64,000 bases of DNA from contig JAUPTZ010000013.1 of assembly GCA_030917815.1 (NCBI GenBank), positions 67,109 to 131,108 of the forward strand, written 5' to 3'. Made by a program: the position numbers and the translations under genes. This DNA is from Candidatus Babelota bacterium (GTDB lineage Bacteria > Babelota > Babeliae > Babelales > JAUPTZ01). Under the pieces are notes generated by a model that searched no databases, was not told the origin of the DNA, and saw only the letters and a program-made list of their open reading frames with translations. Positions 29,515-38,235 of the stretch are shown piece after piece. How positions within the stretch are numbered: the stretch's first letter is position 1; each line of letters opens with the position of its first letter.

Positions 29515-31326
29515 TTAATCTTCTCCCACTTGTGAACGCCACAATCGTGAATAGACACCTTTCTTTTTGAGCAATTGCTCGTGGGATCCTTTTTCTACAA
29601 TAACCCCTTTATCAAGCACAAAAATCACATCGGCATGTCGCACTGTCGTTAAACGATGCGCAATCATAATAATGGTCATTGAATGCTGCAGCGCACGAAG
29701 CATATGGCTCAATGCTAATTCTGTTTCGTTATCAACGGCCGATGTTGCTTCATCCAGAATCAATACATCCGGGTTTCGTACCAACGCACGCGCAAGCATA
29801 ATCCGCTGCCGTTGCCCACCAGAAAGCTGCTTACCACTTTCATCAATATGCGTATCGTATTTTTCCGGGAGTGATAAAATGAAATCATGAATTTGCGCCG
29901 ATTTCGCCGCCTCTTTCACTTGCTCGATTGGCAAATCAAACGCACCGTATCTAATATTGTTTGCGACGGTATCGGGCACAATAAACGACTCTTGCCCCAC
30001 AAACCCAACCGATTTACGAAGCACTTCCAACGACATTTCAGCGATCGGTGCCCCGTTAATGGTAATCGTTCCTTTTTGCGTATGGTACAACCGCATTAAT
30101 AACTTAATAATCGTACTCTTACCAGAACCGGTTTGTCCGACAAATGCTACGGTTTGTTGCGGTGGAATCGTCAACGATAATTTGCGCAGTACAGGACGTG
30201 TTGAGTTGTACCCAAACGATACTTCATTAAAAACTACTTCGCCCTCAGACATCGATTCGCTCAGCGCCTCTTCGCCACCAACCGTTTCATAAGAAGAATC
30301 AATTGGCGTGCGTATAATCTCAAGTAGCCGTCGCACCGATGACATACTCCGCTCATACGAATCAAGAATCCCGGCAAGGCCGGTAAACGGCCAAATAAGT
30401 CGTTGCGTAAGGAATATAAGCATACTGTAGGAACCAACCGCAATCTCACCATCAAATACCAGCATGCCACCCTTGATGAGCGTATACACAAATCCGGTCA
30501 GTACAAAAACCCGAACGAGTGGCGCAAACATGCCGTTCATATGCACCGCATAAATACTGGCCCGTTCATAGTCACGGCTCGCCCTCTGTATTCTCCGCTT
30601 TTCATACTCTTCGGTACCAAACCCTTTAATGCTCATAATGCCCCCGACATTGTGACTAACCACGCTGGCGATCGTACTGGCCATCTCACGCACAATCCCG
30701 TAGGCGGTAGAAATACGCTCCCGAAAGAAAATACCCAGTGCGGCTACAAACGGAATCGGCATCATCGCAATCAATGCAATTTGCGGAGAAATATAGAAAA
30801 AGATGCTGCCAATCAACACCGTACTCAAAACAAGCTGTATAATACCGCTAAATCCTTGATCACGAGCGGCACCGACAATGTATTCGAATTCGTTGATATC
30901 ATCGTTAATAATTGAGGTCAAACGGCCAATCCGCATAGTGTTAAAAAACGAAAGTGGCAATTTTTGAATATGGCCATAGGCATCGGTGCGTATCTCACGT
31001 TGCACTCGTTGCGCAATCCGCCCCCAGAGCACAATATAAAGAAACTCAAACACCGATTCAGCAATCCAAATCATAATGGTGACACCAGCGATAATCACCA
31101 ACTGCGTTCGTGGGCTCGTGAAACCCCAGGCATGCAACCATGGACTCCCGGAACCGGTTACCACGTCGATAGCCAAACCGATAAGTACCTCAGGCAAAAT
31201 ATCTGCTGTTTTGTTTATAACCGTACAGAGTATGGCAAGTACCAACGAAAGCGGCTTCCGCCACATGTACGACAAGAGAAACCGAACAGGATTTTTTAAA
31301 GATATACCGGTAAGCGCCATAGGCAA
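29515..31326 (-). CDS. ABC exporter, fused permease/ATPase (MsbA-like)
   Basis: 6-TM domain plus GQTGSGKSTIIKLL, LSGGQRQRIMLARALVRNPDVLILDEATSAVD. Confidence 0.93.
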   Translation of the reverse strand: MPMALTGISLKNPVRFLLSYMWRKPLSLVLAILCTVINKTADILPEVLIGLAIDVVTGSGSPWLHAWGFTSPRTQLVIIAGVTIMIWIAESVFEFLYIVLWGRIAQRVQREIRTDAYGHIQKLPLSFFNTMRIGRLTSIINDDINEFEYIVGAARDQGFSGIIQLVLSTVLIGSIFFYISPQIALIAMMPIPFVAALGIFFRERISTAYGIVREMASTIASVVSHNVGGIMSIKGFGTEEYEKRRIQRASRDYERASIYAVHMNGMFAPLVRVFVLTGFVYTLIKGGMLVFDGEIAVGSYSMLIFLTQRLIWPFTGLAGILDSYERSMSSVRRLLEIIRTPIDSSYETVGGEEALSESMSEGEVVFNEVSFGYNSTRPVLRKLSLTIPPQQTVAFVGQTGSGKSTIIKLLMRLYHTQKGTITINGAPIAEMSLEVLRKSVGFVGQESFIVPDTVANNIRYGAFDLPIEQVKEAAKSAQIHDFILSLPEKYDTHIDESGKQLSGGQRQRIMLARALVRNPDVLILDEATSAVDNETELALSHMLRALQHSMTIIMIAHRLTTVRHADVIFVLDKGVIVEKGSHEQLLKKKGVYSRLWRSQVGED

Positions 31327-31329
31327 CCT

Positions 31330-32061
31330 CTACTTTGAAAACGTCGTCAAAAACAAAAATATCCCGGCCGCTACCGATGCATTATATGATGACGTATCTC
31401 GCTGTGGCAACGTGACTTGGGTTCCCAAAGAGCGAACCTTCTTCTCAATTCCACGCTCCTCACTCCCAATAACCACACATAACGGCGCTTGATACGACAC
31501 AGTTGTTGCATCAACACCACCATCAGCCACCGTTGTATATACCGTATATCCCATATTTTTTAGCTCATTAATGGTATGAGCCACCGAAGAGATTAGGTAT
31601 ATCGGCATATGCTCGGCTAGACCTGCAGAAGCTTTAAAAACCCCAGCAACTATCCGCGCACACTGCTTAGTTACGAGTACGGCATCAAAATTCGTACAAT
31701 AGGCCGACCGCACAATTGCGCCAAGATTATGCACATCTTGTACCCCATCAAGCAAGAGAATGCGTTGCTTTTCTTGCGGCGTGATCGGTTTGACCGCATA
31801 CGCAAACGGAGTTACAAAAGCCAAAATGCCCATGTGATCATCACATCCGGCCATTCGGCTCAGTACATCACGAGATACATATTGAATTGACGGCGCCTGT
31901 TTATTCAGATACGGCTTCACCCGCTCCCACCCTTTTGGCTCCGGCTTAGTCATGTAAAGAGCAAGAATTTTACGTCTACCCGATTTAAGGCATTCAATAA
32001 TAGGATGGGCACCGTAGAGGACGTCACCAACTTGTTGTACTTTTTTTTGCGCTGCGCACAT
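31330..32061 (-). CDS. rlmB: 23S rRNA / tRNA 2'-O-ribose methyltransferase, SpoU family (RlmB-like)
   Basis: GAHPIIECLKSGRRKILALYM, LLLDGVQDVHNLGAIVRSAYCTNFDAV, VVIGSEERGIEKKV. Confidence 0.88.
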   Translation of the reverse strand: MCAAQKKVQQVGDVLYGAHPIIECLKSGRRKILALYMTKPEPKGWERVKPYLNKQAPSIQYVSRDVLSRMAGCDDHMGILAFVTPFAYAVKPITPQEKQRILLLDGVQDVHNLGAIVRSAYCTNFDAVLVTKQCARIVAGVFKASAGLAEHMPIYLISSVAHTINELKNMGYTVYTTVADGGVDATTVSYQAPLCVVIGSEERGIEKKVRSLGTQVTLPQRDTSSYNASVAAGIFLFLTTFSK

Positions 32062-32163
32062 GTGTTTTCCTTTTTCTGAAGAAGAGAACGGCCAGTATAG
32101 CACCGCAACCTTCTTGCTGCTATGCTGTAAGCTCTATCATGTATACAAAAACGGAGGTAATGT

Positions 32164-32394
32164 ATGAAAATAAACTGGAACGACGCACGCAGAACGGCAG
32201 TGATCATCTTTTTCTCAGTAGTGTGCGCACTGGGTGGCTTGTACCTCAAAAGAAAGCTGCTAGGCGAAGCTCTCGTCTGCCGAGGCTTCTTCGCCAGGGG
32301 AATAGAACCACAGGCACTAGGCGACTTTTTAGTTGTCACCCTTGTCGCGTTTGTCGGCCTCTACCTGTTTGACCGATATATACTTAAAAAATAA
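32164..32394 (+). CDS. Small two-TM protein A
   Basis: SD GGAGG; MKINWNDARRTAVIIFFSVVCALGGLYLKRKL...; paralogous to ORF at 32654. Confidence 0.7.
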   Translation: MKINWNDARRTAVIIFFSVVCALGGLYLKRKLLGEALVCRGFFARGIEPQALGDFLVVTLVAFVGLYLFDRYILKK

Positions 32395-32409
32395 CCAGTC
32401 GGCCTAAGA

Positions 32410-32643
32410 ATGTCGGCGTATTATCATACCAACTCAGTCGCCCACAAATACGAGGGTTATATGAATAGCATTTGGAATCTTACATTACAAAGAATGGTTG
32501 GTCTCGCTATTGTATGTGCCGTATTTTACGGCGTCGCTCAATTCACGAGCCTTCAACTCGATTACTGGCGCATTCTGCCTAGTTTAATGGCAGGCTACAT
32601 CGCAGCGGGGGTAGTGGATAGCTTCCTAAAAAAGAAAAAGTAA
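32410..32643 (+). CDS. Small two-TM protein B
   Basis: Start may be ATG at 32461 (MNSIWNLTLQRMVGLAIV); two hydrophobic segments, KKKK tail. Confidence 0.6.
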   Translation: MSAYYHTNSVAHKYEGYMNSIWNLTLQRMVGLAIVCAVFYGVAQFTSLQLDYWRILPSLMAGYIAAGVVDSFLKKKK

Positions 32644-32653
32644 GGAACTGTAT

Positions 32654-32875
32654 ATGAAAGTCGACTGGCATAACGCACGTGGAATAGCAGTCATTGCCTT
32701 TATCTTAGCCATGGTTGGATTCGGTGGAATGTACCTCAGGCCGAAGTTGATGGGAACTGGCTATCAATGGCAACTCAACACTTCAATTTCATATACCGAA
32801 TTTATAATCGTTTTCGTTGTTGTATTTGGCAGCTTATGGTTCATAAATCGCTATTTCCTCGCACATAAAAAATAG
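32654..32875 (+). CDS. Small two-TM protein C (paralog of A)
   Basis: MKVDWHNARGIAVIAFILAMVGFGGMYLRPKLMG... aligns with protein A end to end. Confidence 0.7.
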   Translation: MKVDWHNARGIAVIAFILAMVGFGGMYLRPKLMGTGYQWQLNTSISYTEFIIVFVVVFGSLWFINRYFLAHKK

Positions 32876-32888
32876 TAGAGCCCAAACC

Positions 32889-33569
32889 ATGCTGCATAGA
32901 CCATTCATCTTCGAAGACACCACTTCAAAAACAACGCCGCAAACCATCTGGACATCGGAAGATGGCCTCGTTCTCAAAACCTTCACTGGAGAACAGGCCC
33001 GCCCCTATATAGAGCACATCGCCCACCTGCGTATCACCATGTTCAAAGAGTTCCCTTACTTGTATGAAGGCAGCTTTGATGGAGAAAAAAAGCATCTAGA
33101 AACCTACTGTAGTTCACCTAAATACCTCGTGCTTCTTCTCCTAAAAGACACTCATGTGGTCGGATTTTTTAATGCCATACCACTTGCTGAAAATGGACCT
33201 GATTCTCTATCCGAAATACAGGCGCCATTCATTGCACAAGGAATCGATATGGCACCGTATCTCTATGTGGGTGAAGTAATGGTTCTCAAAGAATTTCGCC
33301 GCCCACATCTGATACAATTTCTTTACGCATACGGCGAAGCACTTGCCCGAGAATTAGGTAAAGATTACCTAATTTTTGCAATGGTCAAACGACCGCGTGA
33401 GCATTTGGCACGTCCGGCCGACTATCAATCGCTTGAACTACTCTGTGCTTACTTTGGTTTTGCGATCATGAAAGGCATGGAGATCCACGCCTCGTGGAAA
33501 CAAATAGATACCCAAAAAAAAGAACCGAACACCTTGGCCATCTGGTGTAAAAAAGTTACTCAAGAATAG
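32889..33569 (+). CDS. GNAT-like acyltransferase
   Basis: VVGFFNAIPLAENG...YLYVGEVMVLKEFRRPHLIQFLYAYGEALARELGKDYLIFAMV; GNAT-like core. Confidence 0.55.
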   Translation: MLHRPFIFEDTTSKTTPQTIWTSEDGLVLKTFTGEQARPYIEHIAHLRITMFKEFPYLYEGSFDGEKKHLETYCSSPKYLVLLLLKDTHVVGFFNAIPLAENGPDSLSEIQAPFIAQGIDMAPYLYVGEVMVLKEFRRPHLIQFLYAYGEALARELGKDYLIFAMVKRPREHLARPADYQSLELLCAYFGFAIMKGMEIHASWKQIDTQKKEPNTLAIWCKKVTQE

Positions 33570-33583
33570 AAAAGGAATAGTAC

Positions 33584-34276
33584 ATGAAATTTATATGGAC
33601 AACCGGCCTGGTATTAGCGCTCATTTCAATAATTGGCCTCTTTGCCGGCTACGCATTGCATCTCCACGGAGCAGACAGTACGTTACTGTGGGCTGTTTTT
33701 GGCCTAAGCGGTGCCCTTGGTATTCTCTCGGTCCATCTGAACCTCAAAGCCATGCCTTCAGTTACATGGAGCATTCCACTGAGCTTGTGGGCCGGTACCG
33801 CAATTGGCGGCGGCTACATGCTCGCATACCGCCATTACGCCGCAGGAAATGCACTCAATCTCTATTTTGGCGCACTTGTCTTGCTTGGTACCGTTGGGCT
33901 TATCATCTCACTCTGGCACACCGTCCGCTGCCGCAGACTTGATGCTCGGATTCTGGCCAGCGTTGCGACACCTGAAGTAAAACTCAGCGACCAACGGTTC
34001 ATCGACTATATAGCATACAAAAACAATGGTGGCCAAATGCCGAGCGAACGGCCAATGACCAGAGACGAACTTGTTGAATATGTGGCAACCAATCATCCGG
34101 ACGGCCTTGAGCAATGGGCCCGATTTGGCTTACAACAATCACGCCCGAAATGGATGCAAGTCCTCTATCCATTCTTCTTCTTTAAAAACGAGGCTGATCG
34201 TAAAGCGTATGCAACTAAATTTCTTGCATCACGCGGCGTGTATCGAGAGTCGTATCCGGAGTTCGAGGCGAAGTAA
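33584..34276 (+). CDS. Multi-TM membrane protein with cytoplasmic C-terminal domain, unknown
   Basis: Four hydrophobic segments then ~110-aa soluble tail. Confidence 0.6.
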   Translation: MKFIWTTGLVLALISIIGLFAGYALHLHGADSTLLWAVFGLSGALGILSVHLNLKAMPSVTWSIPLSLWAGTAIGGGYMLAYRHYAAGNALNLYFGALVLLGTVGLIISLWHTVRCRRLDARILASVATPEVKLSDQRFIDYIAYKNNGGQMPSERPMTRDELVEYVATNHPDGLEQWARFGLQQSRPKWMQVLYPFFFFKNEADRKAYATKFLASRGVYRESYPEFEAK

Positions 34277-34285
34277 AAACGCAAC

Positions 34286-34558
34286 TTATTCATCATACAC
34301 GTCTTTACGATGCTGAACAGCAACGATTATCACCACATGTTCGGCATTATCAATTCGATACACAACACGATAATTCCCGACACGAAGCCGCCTATACCCT
34401 TTTAGGCTATATCGCAATGGCTTCCCAAAGCCAATGGGATCAACGGTAAGACGTTCTTCTACAGCCCGCTTAATAATGGTTCTTATCACTTTAGGTAATT
34501 CGGGAATATGCGATTTTACTACTTCTTCATTGTAAAGAAGTCGGTACGTCACTTCCAA
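34286..34558 (-). CDS. RelE/ParE-family toxin
   Basis: PIGFGKPLRYSLKGYRRLRVGNYRVVYRIDNAEHVVIIVAVQHRKDVYDE. Confidence 0.88.
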   Translation of the reverse strand: MEVTYRLLYNEEVVKSHIPELPKVIRTIIKRAVEERLTVDPIGFGKPLRYSLKGYRRLRVGNYRVVYRIDNAEHVVIIVAVQHRKDVYDE

Positions 34559-34770
34559 GCTTCCTCATGCGAATAAAGCTTTGCATCTTCTTTATCAAGC
34601 TTTTCCGCAAGTTTTGAAAGGTATACATCCTCGCGCAATTCTAACGCCTCAAGCGTCAATTCGCGAACAAGACTCGCAACCGATTTATCCTGTTGATGAG
34701 CTAACTTCGTAAGTAAACTTGCCGTAGCTTCTTCAAAAGGAACAGTGATACTAGGGTGCTTAACTGACAT
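34549..34770 (-). CDS. RHH-type antitoxin
   Basis: ITVPFEEATASLLTKLAHQQDKSVASLVRELTLEALE; overlaps the toxin start by 10 bp. Confidence 0.82.
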   Translation of the reverse strand: MSVKHPSITVPFEEATASLLTKLAHQQDKSVASLVRELTLEALELREDVYLSKLAEKLDKEDAKLYSHEEAWK

Positions 34771-34955
34771 AATAGATTCCTACTCTGGCTCTAATGTTTT
34801 AGCCCCTCCATCTTACACACCAGTCATATATGAAGCAATATACCCCTTACAATTCACTGCATACATTTGACCGGCACCTCTCTTGACTTCGTTGTAACAC
34901 GTGATACAACTGTTTCCACAAAAATCATAAAGTTTGACCGGGACAAGAGGAAGAC

Positions 34956-35381
34956 ATGTGGCAGCGATCGCACAGTAAGATTTATAAAGATTTAAGCAGG
35001 GAAGCTGTCTAGAGCCTCTGGACCGACATAAACAGCTGGCCCCAATGGCACGATGACTTGGAATACTGCACTCTTGAGGGGCCCTTTGAAGTTGGCAACC
35101 ATTTCATGCTCAAGCCAAAAGGTGTCGCCGCGGTTAAAATCGTCCTTACCGATGTACAACATGGCCACTCGTTTACCGATTGCACTACCTTTTTTGGTGC
35201 TAAAATGATTGATACTCATACCATGGAAGAAACCGAGGCCGGCCTGTTGCTAACCAATACCCTCGTTGTTACCGGCCCGCTCAAATGGCTCTGGATTATG
35301 CTGGTTGCCAAGAATGTTGCCAATACGGTGCCAGCTGAAATGGATGCACTCGCCGATGCCGCAAGGAAGCACCATGCCTGA
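34956..35381 (+). pseudogene. SRPBCC-family protein with in-frame TAG (35010-35012) at a conserved Trp position
   Basis: ATG at 34956: MWQRSHSKIYKDLSREAV*SLWTDINSWPQWHDDLEYCTLEGPFEVGNHFMLKPKG...; 142 codons in one frame with codon 19 = TAG. Confidence 0.8.
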
Positions 35382-35841
35382 TTCAACATTCGGATTTGAA
35401 AAACCGGAGCAGAGTGCCGGCTTTCTCCTCTGGCAAACAACAACCATCTGGCAACGACTCATTCGAGAAGCGCTCGAACCGTACAACATTATTCATCCGC
35501 AATTTGTAGTCATGGCCATTCTTTTATGGTTTCGTGAACACAATCAAGAAACCAATCAAATAACCATCGCTAATTGGTCAAAGCTCGATAAGATGACGGT
35601 CTCACGATCGCTCAAAAAACTTGCCGATAGCGGCTTTGTGGTTCGCAGCGAACATGACAAAGACCCGCGCGCAAAGAGTGTGCAACTCACCGATGCCGGT
35701 TGCGCTTTCATAAAAACCTTAGTTCCCATTATTGAAAACATCGATGCACAATTTTTTGGTCGGCTTACCTCAACCAATGAACAATGCCTTGTTGCTATCT
35801 TAGATACTTTAACCGGATTCTCTCATGAAAACAGCAAATAG
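35368..35841 (+). CDS. MarR-family transcriptional regulator
   Basis: FLLWQTTTIWQRLIREALEPYNIIHPQFVVMAILLW...LDKMTVSRSLKKLADSGFVVRSEHDKDPRAKSVQLTDAG. Confidence 0.88.
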   Translation, partial: STMPDSTFGFEKPEQSAGFLLWQTTTIWQRLIREALEPYNIIHPQFVVMAILLWFREHNQETNQITIANWSKLDKMTVSRSLKKLADSGFVVRSEHDKDPRAKSVQLTDAGCAFIKTLVPIIENIDAQFFGRLTSTNEQCLVAILDTLTGFSHENSK

Positions 35842-36293
35842 CGGCCCCAAATTCTGGATCGGCGTCGCCTCAAAAAATCACATAGAGAACGGCATCAAGC
35901 TCGGCATATGCCAATTTTGTCATGGCGCTCAAAGCCCGGCTAAGCGGCTTAAAAAAGGTGATTTCGTTATCTATCACTCATCAAAAGTCACGATGGATGG
36001 CCCGGAGCCGTATCAGAAATTTACCGCTATCGGCGTAGTCACCGACGATGCACCTTATCAAGTTTCAATGGGCGATACCTTCAATCCATTTCGTCGCAAC
36101 ATCAATTATTTTGATGCCAAACATGTTGAGATAAAACCACTCATTGCGCAGCTACCGTTTATCAGAGTTAAAAAATCATGGGGCGCGGTTTTTTCGCTAT
36201 GGCTTCTTTTCAATAGATCAAGAATCGTTTGGCATTATTGCACAAGCAATGATCGGATATAATCCGTTAGAAAACAGTGGAGACGCTTCTTAA
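35825..36293 (+). pseudogene. EVE/UPF0310-domain protein frameshifted at a T6 tract
   Basis: WIGVASKNHIENGIKLGICQFCHGAQSPAKRLKKGDFVIYHSSKVTMDGPEPYQKFTAIG. Removing one T at 36189-36194 restores WGAVFRYGFFSIDQESFGIIAQAMIGYNPLENSGDAS-TAA, ending at 36293. Confidence 0.82.
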
Positions 36294-37066
36294 CACACAC
36301 CTCGTATGCACTCATAAATAATCATCAGATCCTGCTCACCCGCAGGCTCTTTCGCATGATTTTTGTACTTCTTAATCACGCTAAATCCAACACGATGCAA
36401 CATCACTTCAAGTTCATCGTGTCGGAATACATACTGCGTAAAAATTTCTTGTTCTGTCGAAATAACAACACCATCTCTACTCAACGTATACCGTGAGAAT
36501 GCGCGGTAAATCTGCGTTTCAGAATCGTACACCGATGCCATCTGCACCGCAATTATCGACCCATCGGTCTGCATAAATGATTGCTCTCGCAGTGCGGTGT
36601 CAGCATCAACTTCGGAAGCCACCGTATCAATTTCCAACACCAATGTACCGCCAGGAAGTAGATGGTCATACAGCGCCTGCAGCCCATGTAAGCGCTCTTC
36701 TTGATCAAGCACGAGCCCCCAGGAGCCAAACGGAATAAACATTAATCCATACCGCTTGTCCGACGTAAAATCTTGTACAAATTGTTGCCAGACCGGCAGC
36801 TCATCATTACAGATATGTGCATATTTCTCGCGCAACGCAGCAAGCATATGCGCTGACGCATCAAATCCTTGAATAGTAAATCCGGCTTTCAGTAGCGGCA
36901 ATAGAATCCGCCCACTCCCACACATTGGTTCAAGAATCGGACCAATCGATGCATGCGCATAGGCAGCGTAAAAATCAATTTCGGCTGTCGCATCCTGCTC
37001 TGTTTTAGCAAGGTCATAAAATTGTGTAGCGAGTTTATTATATGTTTGCATCGTGCGACCACTCAT
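36290..37066 (-). CDS. Class I SAM-dependent methyltransferase
   Basis: ILEPMCGSGRILLPLLKAGFTIQGFDASAHML; LPGGTLVLEID. Confidence 0.88.
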   Translation of the reverse strand: MSGRTMQTYNKLATQFYDLAKTEQDATAEIDFYAAYAHASIGPILEPMCGSGRILLPLLKAGFTIQGFDASAHMLAALREKYAHICNDELPVWQQFVQDFTSDKRYGLMFIPFGSWGLVLDQEERLHGLQALYDHLLPGGTLVLEIDTVASEVDADTALREQSFMQTDGSIIAVQMASVYDSETQIYRAFSRYTLSRDGVVISTEQEIFTQYVFRHDELEVMLHRVGFSVIKKYKNHAKEPAGEQDLMIIYECIRGVC

Positions 37067-37083
37067 CCTATAACCAAGCTAGC

Positions 37084-37932
37084 TTAGCTCCGCAAAAATG
37101 TTATTTCTTCTGCGTATTCACTTATGCCATCAACCGATGGTGTTTCCAGAACAACCGCAATACCACGCTCACTCATCTCATGCGCAATAGCATGCAGCAC
37201 GCTCTGTGGAATATGGCCTTTGCCAAGATTTGCATGGCGATCTTTACGTGAACCACACACTGTTTGGGAATCGTTCAGATGCACCACTTTCAAGAGCTTA
37301 CGCCCAACAATTGCATCAAACTTTTCCATCACACTGCGATAGGCTTCTATCGAACTCAAATCATAACCAACCGCAAAGACATGGCACGTATCAAAACAGA
37401 TACCAACACGATGTTTAATCTCTGTATCACAGGCATCATAAATCGCACGAAGCTCTTCAAATGTACTGCCCACCGCAGTGCCCTGACCGGCCGCCGTTTC
37501 CAAAAGTATCATCGTGTCACCAGGCACTTCAGATAACACGGCCGAAAGATTTTGCGCAATTTTCTCAACGCCTACTTCAATGCCACCACCGGTGTGTGCA
37601 CCAGGATGGAGCACCAAATACGGAATACAAAGTTGCACACATCGCTCAACTTCGGCCCGCAATGAAGCAATAGATTTTTTCTCAACGGCTGCATCTGAAG
37701 CGGCAAGATTGATCAGATAGGCCGCATGAGTAACCACTACGGCAACACCACTCTGATTCCATGCCTCGGTAAACGCAGTGATTTCACCAGCCACTAACGG
37801 TTTTGCAAAATATGATTTGTTGCTCTTGGTGAAGATTTGCACCGCATGCGCACCAACTACAGCGGCACGCTTAAATACGGTCTCAAGCCCACCAGCAATA
37901 GAGAGATGCGCCCCAAAAAGATCTTTTTTCAC
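37084..37932 (-). CDS. nfo: Endonuclease IV (AP endonuclease)
   Basis: GAHLSIAGGLETVFKRA, HPGAHTG, ILLETAAGQGTAVG, VGICFDTCHVFAVGYDL, VHLNDSQTVCGSRKDRHANLGKGHI. Confidence 0.95.
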   Translation of the reverse strand: MKKDLFGAHLSIAGGLETVFKRAAVVGAHAVQIFTKSNKSYFAKPLVAGEITAFTEAWNQSGVAVVVTHAAYLINLAASDAAVEKKSIASLRAEVERCVQLCIPYLVLHPGAHTGGGIEVGVEKIAQNLSAVLSEVPGDTMILLETAAGQGTAVGSTFEELRAIYDACDTEIKHRVGICFDTCHVFAVGYDLSSIEAYRSVMEKFDAIVGRKLLKVVHLNDSQTVCGSRKDRHANLGKGHIPQSVLHAIAHEMSERGIAVVLETPSVDGISEYAEEITFLRS

Positions 37933-38141
37933 GCCCGCAGCCTACCCTTCATCTTGCATATCTTACAATGGTCATCATGTTCAGCCACGTGAGCCGCATA
38001 TTCTCGCCGCAGCACCTCGGCCTGCACGATCTTACGAACGAGCAACTGCATGGTCATCTCATCTTGCTCTGCAATACAAGCCAATGCACACGCATCGGCA
38101 CGGGGCAGGGAAAAGACTACCTTCACATTCTCCATCGACAT
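37929..38141 (-). CDS. Small protein, RHH-like helix region plus H/C-rich tail
   Basis: NVKVVFSLPRADACALACIAEQDEMTMQLLVRKIVQAEVLRREYAAHVAEHDDHCKICKMKGRLRA; overlaps nfo by 4 bp. Confidence 0.55.
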   Translation of the reverse strand: MSMENVKVVFSLPRADACALACIAEQDEMTMQLLVRKIVQAEVLRREYAAHVAEHDDHCKICKMKGRLRA

Positions 38142-38235
38142 GGGAAACCTCCTACGGTTATGCGATAAAAAGCCGGTCTGGCCACTAAAAATAGCAGTCC
38201 CAGAATAGCATCGAGAAAAAAAAGGTCAAACGGCG

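Noticed and set aside
34286-34770. RelE-type toxin-antitoxin pair as a novelty
   Set aside because: Recognisable standard type II TA organisation; listed as features only.
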